Source: Thermococcus thioreducens | Lineage (GTDB): Archaea; Methanobacteriota_B; Thermococci; Thermococcales; Thermococcaceae | Assembly: GCF_002214545.1 (NCBI RefSeq) | Contig: NZ_CP015105.1 | Span: 1 to 64,000 of the forward strand | Reading direction: 5' to 3' | Length of the DNA stretch: 64,000 nt | Shown here: one piece after another, positions 54,919 through 64,000 of the stretch | Layout: every line of letters starts with the position of its first letter | How positions within the stretch are numbered: position 1 is the first letter of the stretch | Notes under the pieces: model-generated | Databases searched by the model: none | What the model saw: the letters and a program-made list of their open reading frames with translations, nothing else | Told to the model about the DNA's origin: nothing | Made by a program: the position numbers and the translations under genes

Positions 54919-55431
54919 ATGAAGAAGCTCATAGGAAACGTCCTGCTCACGGTAGGCCTCGTCGCAGGTTCGATAACCGCCGCCAGGATACCGCCCATGT
55001 GGGGTGGTTTAGCGGTTTCCCTGGCCGTCATGGGTGTCGGAATATTCCTCAGGCGCCGGGGTGCGAAGGAGGAGCTCCACAGGGCGGCCCAGACCGGAAC
55101 CGGCGGCGTCAGGGAGCTTGAGAGGCTCCTCACCGATGCCCTTGGCAGAATCGAGAGGATAATGGACGCCTCCGGCGAAAGAGCCACGGCGGAACTGACG
55201 AAGATACTCGAAGAACTCGACGAGTTCGCAGAGAAGGCCCAGCCGCTCAGGATAGAGGGGCTCATGACCTACGGAACCATCATGAGCGTCTTCAGCAGGG
55301 GCGAGAGGGCCCTCAACAGGGCCTGGAGCGCCTTCGCTGACGGCTACGAGAAGGAGGGACGGAGGTACCTCCGCTACGGCTACAACGACCTTAAGGAGAC
55401 CCTCAGCGCGGTCAAGGCGCTGAAGGTCTGA
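54919..55431 (+). CDS. Membrane protein with C-terminal coiled coil
   Basis: 170 residues from ATG 54919 (GAGGTGA upstream). Two N-terminal transmembrane helices (about 4-22 and 29-45) and a long charged helical part (about 52-170, GGVRELERLLTDALGRIERI and AELTKILEELDEFAEKAQ). Not recognised as a family. Directly follows the OPT transporter with a 10-bp gap; probably an accessory or stabilising subunit of it. Confidence 0.6.
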   Translation: MKKLIGNVLLTVGLVAGSITAARIPPMWGGLAVSLAVMGVGIFLRRRGAKEELHRAAQTGTGGVRELERLLTDALGRIERIMDASGERATAELTKILEELDEFAEKAQPLRIEGLMTYGTIMSVFSRGERALNRAWSAFADGYEKEGRRYLRYGYNDLKETLSAVKALKV

Positions 55432-55451
55432 CCCTAAATTTTTCTTTCCCG

Positions 55452-57628
<2,177 letters not shown>

Positions 57629-58009
57629 CTCTCACCACCGTTATCTCAAAGATTACTGTACCGCCGTCGGTGTATGGCGGCCCCGGGTCGAGGCACTGGA
57701 CGTAGGCTTTCTCACCCCTGCCAAGCCCTAGTTCACTGGGCTTAATACCCTTTCGCAGTGCGACTATGTACGGCAACAGTGATGCGAAGGCGTGGGTGCA
57801 TATGGCATCGGTTTCGTCAAGATTGACCCTTGCCCCATCGATCACTATTCTGTCCCCTGGGCTAAAAACGGGACATTTCCCCCGGATTTTCATTACTCTA
57901 ATCTCTAACCGCCCCATACATCTCACCGAAACCTAAATAAAGATTGAAGTTCAAAAAACTATTCGACATGAGAAGCTGGTTATGATAACGATTGATGGTG
58001 GTGCTCAAC

Positions 58010-59446
58010 GTGTCCGAGGATATTGAGGCGAAAATCCGCCGCCTTAGAGAGCTGGGTAAAGCCAGCGTAGAGCCTGAAGTTCCCAAAACTGCCAAACCCC
58101 CTGTCAGGAAACCCCCTAAAAAGCCCCGTCCCGTAGGCAGTATCAGGGAGAGAGAAAGAAGAAAACGCATTCTCATTGGTGCATCAATAGTCATACTCGT
58201 GATTTTGATAATTTCTATAGGGGCTTACATTTACATGGAAAACCGGGCCGCAGAGGAGCTCACCCAGGCTAAGACCAAAAAACTCGCAGAAGTCAACGCT
58301 TATTTTAAGCCCGGGAGCGAGCTCATGAACACAACGTTTGGAAAAAACGCCCGTGATGAGCTGATCAGAAAGATAAACGCTGCCCAAACGGTTGAGGAGG
58401 TTCAGTCGATAGACGTCAAAGCTGCCTACCAGGAGGCATGGAACCAGTACCAGGCTTACCTTGAGGAGCAGAAGCGTCTTGAGATGGAGCGGCAGCTCAA
58501 TCAGACCAAGAAAGAGAAGATAAGTCAAATCGAGGCCCAGTTTAGCCAGCTTCTCGCAATGCCGCTGCCGGACGATCTCAAGAGGAAGGTTGTTGACTCC
58601 ATGAACAGCCTTGAAGAGCAGGTCATGAGCGCCACCACCGAGCAGCAGGTCAACGCAGTAAACGCCGACCCGTATCTCCTGGAACTGTGGAGGGAGTACT
58701 ACTACTACGTCATTGACACGATCCCGACCCAGAACGTTATCCTTGAGAGGGACAACGTCAAAAAGATAGTCACCAAGGCCGAGGCCAAGTCCGTTCTGGG
58801 AGGCATACTCGACTACAGGGAGCTCATCCAGTACAAGGTTTATAAGGTCGAGTTCGTTGACATCGCCCTCGTCCTCTCAAGGGACAAGATAAACGGTGCC
58901 TTCCTCGCTCCGGGAGACAAGATCATGATATTCGCAAAGAACGCGACCAACGCGCCTTTCAAGGAGATAGTCAACGAGGGCTACGTTGAGCTGGTTCTCC
59001 TGCCGACCCAGGCTGGAACCATATCCGTCAACGAGGCACAGAGCCAGACGAGTTCATCGAGCACCACTTCATCGACCCAGTACACCGAGCAGCACAACAC
59101 CCAGTACACGCCGGGCGACACTTCCATAACCAACGGACAGGCCATCAGCGACATATACACCAACTCCCAGACGGCCAGCCAGAGTGCCTCGGCCAGCTAC
59201 AGCTACACCGTTGACCTCACGGAGATACTCAAGGCCATCGCGGCAGGCAAGATACAGGCCAGCGAGGACGTCAAGGAGCAGCTCAGGGCATACGGCTGGG
59301 AGATAGTTGGCCTTGAGAAAGAATCGGGCATGCTCGTGCTTGACCCGAACACCCAGTTCCTGGTGATAGTGAAGGTGCCCTCGATATTCGTGCCCGACAT
59401 ACTTTCCAACCAGCAGTACCTTTACATCGCTAAGGTCGCTACCTGA
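58010..59446 (+). CDS. DUF515 family membrane protein of the pilus cluster
   Basis: 478 residues from GTG 58010 (GGTGGTG six bases upstream; ATG 57995 and TTG 57992 are also in frame). Basic, Pro-rich N-terminus, one transmembrane helix (about 52-72, ILIGASIVILVILIISIGAY), a coiled-coil of about 130 residues, a beta domain, and a Ser/Thr/Gln-rich glycosylation-like stretch (about 355-410), then a closing domain. DUF515 proteins are found with archaeal type IV pilus/secretion genes, as here; a role as assembly or platform component is inferred. Confidence 0.78.
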   Translation: MSEDIEAKIRRLRELGKASVEPEVPKTAKPPVRKPPKKPRPVGSIRERERRKRILIGASIVILVILIISIGAYIYMENRAAEELTQAKTKKLAEVNAYFKPGSELMNTTFGKNARDELIRKINAAQTVEEVQSIDVKAAYQEAWNQYQAYLEEQKRLEMERQLNQTKKEKISQIEAQFSQLLAMPLPDDLKRKVVDSMNSLEEQVMSATTEQQVNAVNADPYLLELWREYYYYVIDTIPTQNVILERDNVKKIVTKAEAKSVLGGILDYRELIQYKVYKVEFVDIALVLSRDKINGAFLAPGDKIMIFAKNATNAPFKEIVNEGYVELVLLPTQAGTISVNEAQSQTSSSSTTSSTQYTEQHNTQYTPGDTSITNGQAISDIYTNSQTASQSASASYSYTVDLTEILKAIAAGKIQASEDVKEQLRAYGWEIVGLEKESGMLVLDPNTQFLVIVKVPSIFVPDILSNQQYLYIAKVAT

Positions 59447-59456
59447 GGTGGTCATA

Positions 59457-60437
59457 ATGAAGCGCCTCACAGCATCTCTCTTTATTCTTTTGTTAGCTTC
59501 ATCTCTAGTTAGTGCGGCTACCTACACTCTCCCCGGTGACACCTATAACAACATCGGAGTCATGGGGGAGGTGATGATAAACCTAAACGTGACCATTGTA
59601 AACACCGCTCCCTTCCCCAAGTTCATCGTCGTTAACCCGCGCTATGACTTCACCGTTTACAGGCTGGATAACAGTGAGAGCGTTCAGGCCTTTCTTCTGG
59701 GGGATACCGTTGTCCACAACATCTCGAACGTCCAGAGAACAACCCTCAACTACTACACAGGCTTCTGGATAATGCCCTATGAAACCGTTGTCGTCAACTT
59801 TAGAATAACGTCCCACTACTCATACATCATACCCACCATCGACTACCAGACGGTGTGCGGTGACTCAGCCAAAATAACATCCGTTGAGTACAACGGAAGC
59901 AGTGTTAGTGGAGTCGTCCAGGACCTCGATGATATCGGCGTTTTAAGCTGTGGAGTAGTGTACCCCCAGCTTATAAACACCCCAAAAGTTATCTACATGA
60001 GGAGCATGTTCCCAATTATAGATGGACACATTAAAATCCTCGGGTATGAGGGGGACGTTACCTTCCGCCTGACCAACGTTCCAAACGGGGCTGGGATATT
60101 CAACACCTTCTTTGCAGCTGCGATACCGGTCATATTTGATGGGGCTAACATGACCGACTTCACCCCGAACTACACGATGACCTACAGGGACTATATGGAG
60201 GAGTTCATCTGGAAGTACAAGGGGCTCAACCCACCCCAGAAGACCCAGCCACAGCCTCTTCCCTCAATGCCCGGAATGTTCCAGCTCTCGAACAGCCTTA
60301 TAAGCGGGGTCTCAGTTGGAGTCCCGGAGCTTAAACCACCCGAGCAGGCAGGCTTTGACTTCCCCGTCTGGATAATATTCATGGGTAAGGGTGTTGATAT
60401 AACCTATCACGTCAGCTGGAAGACTGAGGGGCGGTGA
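59457..60437 (+). CDS. Secreted protein of the pilus/secretion cluster
   Basis: 326 residues from ATG 59457 (GAGGTGG upstream, overlapping the DUF515 stop). Signal peptide MKRLTASLFILLLASSLVSA, mature domain beta-rich with several N-glycosylation sequons (NVTI, NISN, NGSS, NMTD, NYTM). Pro/Gln-rich stretch (QKTQPQPLPSMPGMF) before the last 55 residues; no membrane anchor at the end. Not recognised; it is between DUF515 and the assembly ATPase, so it probably belongs to the filament machinery. It lacks the pilin signature. Confidence 0.62.
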   Translation: MKRLTASLFILLLASSLVSAATYTLPGDTYNNIGVMGEVMINLNVTIVNTAPFPKFIVVNPRYDFTVYRLDNSESVQAFLLGDTVVHNISNVQRTTLNYYTGFWIMPYETVVVNFRITSHYSYIIPTIDYQTVCGDSAKITSVEYNGSSVSGVVQDLDDIGVLSCGVVYPQLINTPKVIYMRSMFPIIDGHIKILGYEGDVTFRLTNVPNGAGIFNTFFAAAIPVIFDGANMTDFTPNYTMTYRDYMEEFIWKYKGLNPPQKTQPQPLPSMPGMFQLSNSLISGVSVGVPELKPPEQAGFDFPVWIIFMGKGVDITYHVSWKTEGR

Positions 60438-60440
60438 GCG

Positions 60441-62303
60441 TTGGTGCTGGGCGAGAAGAAAAAGAAGAAAGAAGCTGTCTCGTGGATTGATGAGATACTG
60501 AGCGGGGAGGATGACCTCCTTGAGAACGTTCTCAAGGAGGGTAAGAAAAAGGAGAAAGAGGAGGAGCACCTTCCCTTCGTGAGGGAAGAGGGGGGCATTG
60601 ATCTTGAAGAGATACTCAGCCGCCCCTCTCCCGAGGAAGCGATAACCAGCAGGCCTACTGGGGCAGACATCTTGGGGGAGATTTTGGTAGAGGAAAAGGC
60701 CCCTACTGGAGGGCTCAAGCCCGCTCCGAAGCCAAGGCCACCCTCAACTCTCCAGGACATACTGGGTTCTTCTATCCGCTCGGAGGAGGCCACCTACGCC
60801 GGGAAGGCAGAGGTTTTGGATGCCTACGGAAACGTCCGCATACTCCGTGTAAAGGGCGAGCCTGTTCCCATATATGAGATACGCCTCCCCAAGCTGAGCC
60901 GTGAGGAGGAGGAGCTGTTCAAAAGGATAAAGGACAGGGCGATTACCGAACTTCAGATTGACCCCACCGCCTTCCCCGACGTGGAGGAGCGCCGGCGTGT
61001 CTTCATGAACGCCGTCAGGCGGATGATTAAGGACGAGGCCCCCCATTTTTCCGAGGGCAGGATTGAGGTTCTCACGGAGCTGATAGTCCAGTCCATGATA
61101 GGTTACGGCAAGCTCGATCCCTTGGTTAGGGACGACAACCTTGAGGAGATAATGGTTATCGGAACGAACAGGCCTGTATACGTCTGGCACAGGCGCTTTA
61201 ACATGTGTAAGACAAACATAACCTTCCGAGAGGAGAAGGAGATACTCAACATCATAGAGCGCATTGCGAGGGAGGTTGGCAGGAGGATAGACCAGCAGAG
61301 CCCGCTCCTCGATGCCCGCCTTCCGGACGGGAGCCGTGTCAACGCCACAATACCCCCCATAAGTCTCGACGGCCCGACCATAACCATCCGTAAGTTCAAA
61401 AAAGACCCGCTCACGATAATTGACCTCATAAAGTATGGAACCATGAACACAGATATAGCGGCCCTCCTCTGGATATTCGTTGACGGTCTCGGAGTTAAAC
61501 CCGCCAACGTTCTCGTAGCTGGAGGTACAGGTTCCGGAAAGACGACCACCCTGAACTCCCTGGCGATGTTCATCCCGCCAAGCGAGCGTGTTATCACGAT
61601 AGAGGACACCGCCGAGCTTCAGCTCCCGGTTGAACACTGGATCAGGCTTGAGACAAGGCCTCCCAACGTTGAGGGCAGGGGAGAAATCACGATGGATGAC
61701 CTCGTGAAAAACACCCTTCGTATGCGTCCCGACAGGATCATAGTCGGTGAGGTTCGTGGCCCCGAAGCCAGGACGATGTTCACTGCCATGAACACGGGCC
61801 ACGATGGATGTATGGGAACCATCCACTCCAACAGTGCGAGGGAGACTATAGTCCGCCTTGAGAGTCCCCCGATGAATGTTCCGAGGATAATGATACCGGC
61901 TCTTGATATTATCATAATGCAGGTGAGGTTCCACAGCAGGAAGAAGGGCACCATAAGGCGCATTACTGAGATCGCAGAGGTATCGGGTATAGAAGGGGAA
62001 AGCGTCCAGCTGAACAAGCTCTACAAGTACGATCCCGCGAAGGACGAGCTCATCCCCACTGGAGTCCCGAGTAAGACCCTTAACACCCTTGCTCACCACA
62101 CCGGGATGAGTGTATCGGAGCTTGAGTTCGAAAAGGAGAAGCGTAAGATAATCCTCGACTGGATGATAGAGCGGGGTATACGAAGCATTGAGAAGGTTGG
62201 GTACTACATAAGGCAGTTTTACATAGATGAGGAGGCACTGTTCAGGAGGATTCAGGCTGAAAGTGGCATCGAGACCAGTAGACAGATTAAGAATCTGGTC
62301 TAA
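60441..62303 (+). CDS. Type II/IV secretion / type IV pilus assembly ATPase
   Basis: 620 residues from TTG 60441 (GGTGAGCG upstream; GTG 60444 close). A disordered, charged N-terminus (1-115) leads to the VirB11/PilB/TadA domain. Walker A is GGTGSGKTTT (about 361-370), Asp box TIEDTAELQLP (about 385-395), Walker B RPDRIIVGEVRGPEA (about 427-441) and His box HDGCMGTIHSNSA (about 454-466). Hydrolyses ATP to drive pilus extension or secretion, working with the TadC-like proteins downstream. Coupled in an operon (10-bp gap). Confidence 0.92.
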   Translation: MVLGEKKKKKEAVSWIDEILSGEDDLLENVLKEGKKKEKEEEHLPFVREEGGIDLEEILSRPSPEEAITSRPTGADILGEILVEEKAPTGGLKPAPKPRPPSTLQDILGSSIRSEEATYAGKAEVLDAYGNVRILRVKGEPVPIYEIRLPKLSREEEELFKRIKDRAITELQIDPTAFPDVEERRRVFMNAVRRMIKDEAPHFSEGRIEVLTELIVQSMIGYGKLDPLVRDDNLEEIMVIGTNRPVYVWHRRFNMCKTNITFREEKEILNIIERIAREVGRRIDQQSPLLDARLPDGSRVNATIPPISLDGPTITIRKFKKDPLTIIDLIKYGTMNTDIAALLWIFVDGLGVKPANVLVAGGTGSGKTTTLNSLAMFIPPSERVITIEDTAELQLPVEHWIRLETRPPNVEGRGEITMDDLVKNTLRMRPDRIIVGEVRGPEARTMFTAMNTGHDGCMGTIHSNSARETIVRLESPPMNVPRIMIPALDIIIMQVRFHSRKKGTIRRITEIAEVSGIEGESVQLNKLYKYDPAKDELIPTGVPSKTLNTLAHHTGMSVSELEFEKEKRKIILDWMIERGIRSIEKVGYYIRQFYIDEEALFRRIQAESGIETSRQIKNLV

Positions 62304-62313
62304 GGTGATAATC

Positions 62314-63378
62314 GTGGGCGTCGTTAAAGTCATCACAGACTTTTTGGAACGTCTGGGTGGGAAGACTGTTGAAGTAGCTGAGAAACCTATAAGGAGAATT
62401 CCTCAGGGCAAGAGCGTCCAGGAGAGGCTTAGGGCACTTAAAGAGCTACAGAAAGAAATTCAAAAAGAGAAAACTGAAGCAGAAAAAGAGAAGGAACTCG
62501 AAGAAATACTTGAATGGCGAAAAAAAGAGATGCAGAGGCCATTTTCTGAGAGACTCGCCGACACTGTGCTACGCTACTTTAAAGGGCCTGTGGAGGCGCT
62601 CACAAACTCACTGAGAGGATTGGACCAGGATCTTTACCGTGCAAGCATACTGATGCCCCAAGAAAAGTATGTTGCCCTGATGCTTGCAGTTGCAATTTTT
62701 GCGGGCATTTTTGGGTTTCTCTTTGCATATCTCCTGTACGTCCCGGTTGATATGTCCGCTCTGGTGGGGTTCCTGGGTTTTGTGGGCGGCTTCATGTACA
62801 TGAGGTACTACCCAAGGATGGTCTGGAAGCGCAGGGTCGTTGAGGTGGAAAGGGCCATGCCCTATGCCCTGAGGCACATGGCGTCTCTCCTGAGTGCGGG
62901 CGTTGGTATTTCAGAGGCCCTTCTCTCCGTTGCCCGTGCGGATTACGGTGTCATCTCTGAGGAGTTTGAGCTCATCCTGAGGGACATGAGGACGGGTTCG
63001 TCCTTTGAGGATGCCCTTACAAAGTTTGACGAGAAGATGGGTTCGGAAAACGTCAGCCGTGTCGTCAAGCAGATACTCAGGGCAATGAAGTTCGGTGGAA
63101 ACCTCTCCGAGATCCTTTACAAGATGGCAGAAGACTTCGCCTTTGAATACAGAATGAAACTGGTGGAGTATGTCCAGAGGGTCAACGGTATAGCCTTCAT
63201 CTACATGTTCCTGACAATAGTCATGCCCACCATGTTCGTCGTTGGAATACTGGCTGGTTCGGTTATGGCTCAACAACTTATAATGCCCCCCGAAACCCTT
63301 GCAGTAATACTGCTCTTCGCCTTCCCGGCGCTGTCGTTCATAGTGGTCAACATGATTAAGAAGGGAGAGCCGAGGTGA
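62314..63378 (+). CDS. TadC-like type II secretion F-domain membrane protein (1)
   Basis: 354 residues from GTG 62314 (AAGGTGATAATC upstream). N-terminal charged coiled coil (about 35-90), then a T2SSF domain: transmembrane helices at about 125-145, 150-165 and two C-terminal ones (about 290-312 and 325-345), with the cytoplasmic MPYALRHMASLLSAGVGISE (about 183-202) signature. Platform protein for the pilus assembly ATPase. The second copy starts six bases on, as in archaeal systems that use a pair of TadC proteins. Confidence 0.86.
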   Translation: MGVVKVITDFLERLGGKTVEVAEKPIRRIPQGKSVQERLRALKELQKEIQKEKTEAEKEKELEEILEWRKKEMQRPFSERLADTVLRYFKGPVEALTNSLRGLDQDLYRASILMPQEKYVALMLAVAIFAGIFGFLFAYLLYVPVDMSALVGFLGFVGGFMYMRYYPRMVWKRRVVEVERAMPYALRHMASLLSAGVGISEALLSVARADYGVISEEFELILRDMRTGSSFEDALTKFDEKMGSENVSRVVKQILRAMKFGGNLSEILYKMAEDFAFEYRMKLVEYVQRVNGIAFIYMFLTIVMPTMFVVGILAGSVMAQQLIMPPETLAVILLFAFPALSFIVVNMIKKGEPR

Positions 63379-63383
63379 CAGTG

Positions 63384-64000
63384 ATGGCCGGTGGATTGTC
63401 TTCAGCGTTGATAAAAATCGTCGAGAGAATAGTTCCCAAGCGCTGGATGAGGCGTTACGAGGTTTTCATGTACTCTTCCGGCATAAACTTCCTCGCCGCC
63501 GAGTACCTTATAGTGTCCCTGCTGATTGGGATAATCGGAGGTCTTGTTGCTGAGCTGTTCCTTCATCCAGTGTATGCCGTTGCAACGTTCGTAGCACTTT
63601 TTGCGGCAATGGCTTTTGGTTATCCCTACTGGAAAATCACCAAGCGCATAGAGGATATGGAGAAAATGTTGCCGGATGCGTTCTTTTATTTGGCCAGTTC
63701 CCTTAGGGCAGGGATCTCTTTCTCGGAGGCGCTGGAGGAGCTAACGACGACTAAATTTGGTGCACTTACGGAAGAATTCAGGAGGACTGTCGCCGAAATA
63801 AAGAAAGGTCGTCCAACATCTGAGGCACTTCGTGCCTTTGCGATAAGGAACATGAAATCCCCCGTCATTTATCGTTCCATGATGATAATTATTGAGGCCC
63901 TTGAGAGGGGCGCACCTATGAGCGATGTGCTAGTCTACGTTGGAAACGATGTGAGGGAAATACTCAGGATAAAGCAGGAGAGAAAAGCCTCGACCGGCAT
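63384..64000 (+). CDS. TadC-like type II secretion F-domain membrane protein (2), partial
   Basis: First 205 residues, cut by the window end. ATG 63384 has GAGGTGACA upstream. Two N-terminal transmembrane helices (about 35-55 and 60-80), then the T2SSF signature LPDAFFYLASSLRAGISFSE (about 95-114). It is the partner of the preceding TadC protein; no in-frame stop before the window edge. Confidence 0.85.
   Translation, partial: MAGGLSSALIKIVERIVPKRWMRRYEVFMYSSGINFLAAEYLIVSLLIGIIGGLVAELFLHPVYAVATFVALFAAMAFGYPYWKITKRIEDMEKMLPDAFFYLASSLRAGISFSEALEELTTTKFGALTEEFRRTVAEIKKGRPTSEALRAFAIRNMKSPVIYRSMMIIIEALERGAPMSDVLVYVGNDVREILRIKQERKASTG

Noticed and set aside
60744-62336. 530-aa open frame antisense to the pilus ATPase
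   Set aside because: Shadow frame; the plus strand has all ATPase motifs.

Overview
This window is chromosomal DNA of a hyperthermophilic euryarchaeon of the order Thermococcales, most likely the genus Thermococcus. The evidence is: a family-D DNA polymerase operon (DP1-DP2) behind Orc1/Cdc6, RadA followed by NucS/EndoMS, a secreted Pyrococcus/Thermococcus-type alpha-amylase with a TGM operator, two ADP-forming acyl-CoA synthetase alpha subunits, GGTGA/GAGGTG ribosome binding sites, TATA boxes about 25 nt from starts, GC-rich coding DNA and short AT-rich spacers. No rRNA, CRISPR array, intact insertion sequence or provirus is visible.

Layout. 0-7 kb: the end of a secreted protein, CDP-archaeol synthase, and a GbsR/MarR-type regulator divergent (with a perfect palindromic operator) from an RND exporter, a large CARDB/COG1361-like surface protein and a LEA14-like protein. 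7-17 kb: tRNA m5C methyltransferase, a flippase-like membrane protein, NAD kinase, Kae1, a flavin reductase, an ADP-forming synthetase subunit, phosphopantetheine adenylyltransferase and a DUF917 protein. 17-19 kb: triosephosphate isomerase, tRNA-Gln and an AT-rich, hairpin-rich non-coding segment. 19-33 kb: a replication/repair island, namely DP2, DP1 and Orc1/Cdc6 on the minus strand, a probable oriC at about 27.66-28.22 kb with four convincing ORB elements around an AT-rich core, a K+ channel gene, RadA split by a 482-residue intein, and NucS. 32.8-40 kb: small conserved proteins, a PAC2/Pba proteasome chaperone with a C-terminal HbYX motif, MTA phosphorylase and MTA/SAH deaminase (salvage), a macrodomain protein and the bifunctional NAD(P)H-hydrate repair enzyme. 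40-47.5 kb: amylase, two ArsR-like regulators around DUF211, a second ADP-forming synthetase subunit, a VapBC pair and TrpRS. 47.5-58 kb: an M1-like lipoprotein peptidase translationally coupled to a membrane-bound gingipain/caspase-like peptidase, an FAH-family enzyme, a small lipoprotein, an OPT transporter, Trm14, a permuted GTPase and a TIGR04076 protein. 58-64 kb: a type IV pilus/secretion cluster (DUF515 protein, secreted protein, assembly ATPase, two TadC-like membrane proteins), cut by the window edge.

The observation I rate highest is in front of TrpRS. After a good TATA box comes an uninterrupted pyrimidine run whose first purine is the A of an AUG. That AUG opens a nine-codon ORF, MRGGRFWPW, with two Trp codons next to its stop, 65 nt before the TrpRS start. 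This looks like a leaderless Trp leader peptide, that is, a candidate archaeal attenuation or translational control of a tRNA synthetase. Second is the oriC architecture and the scatter of the ORB core (TCCASTGGAA) through coding sequence around it, including the RadA intein and the DP1 linker. Third are the clan-CD peptidase pair and the structured non-coding segment after tRNA-Gln.

All calls come from reading sequence and translations by eye. Family names rest on recalled motifs and lengths, not on database searches.
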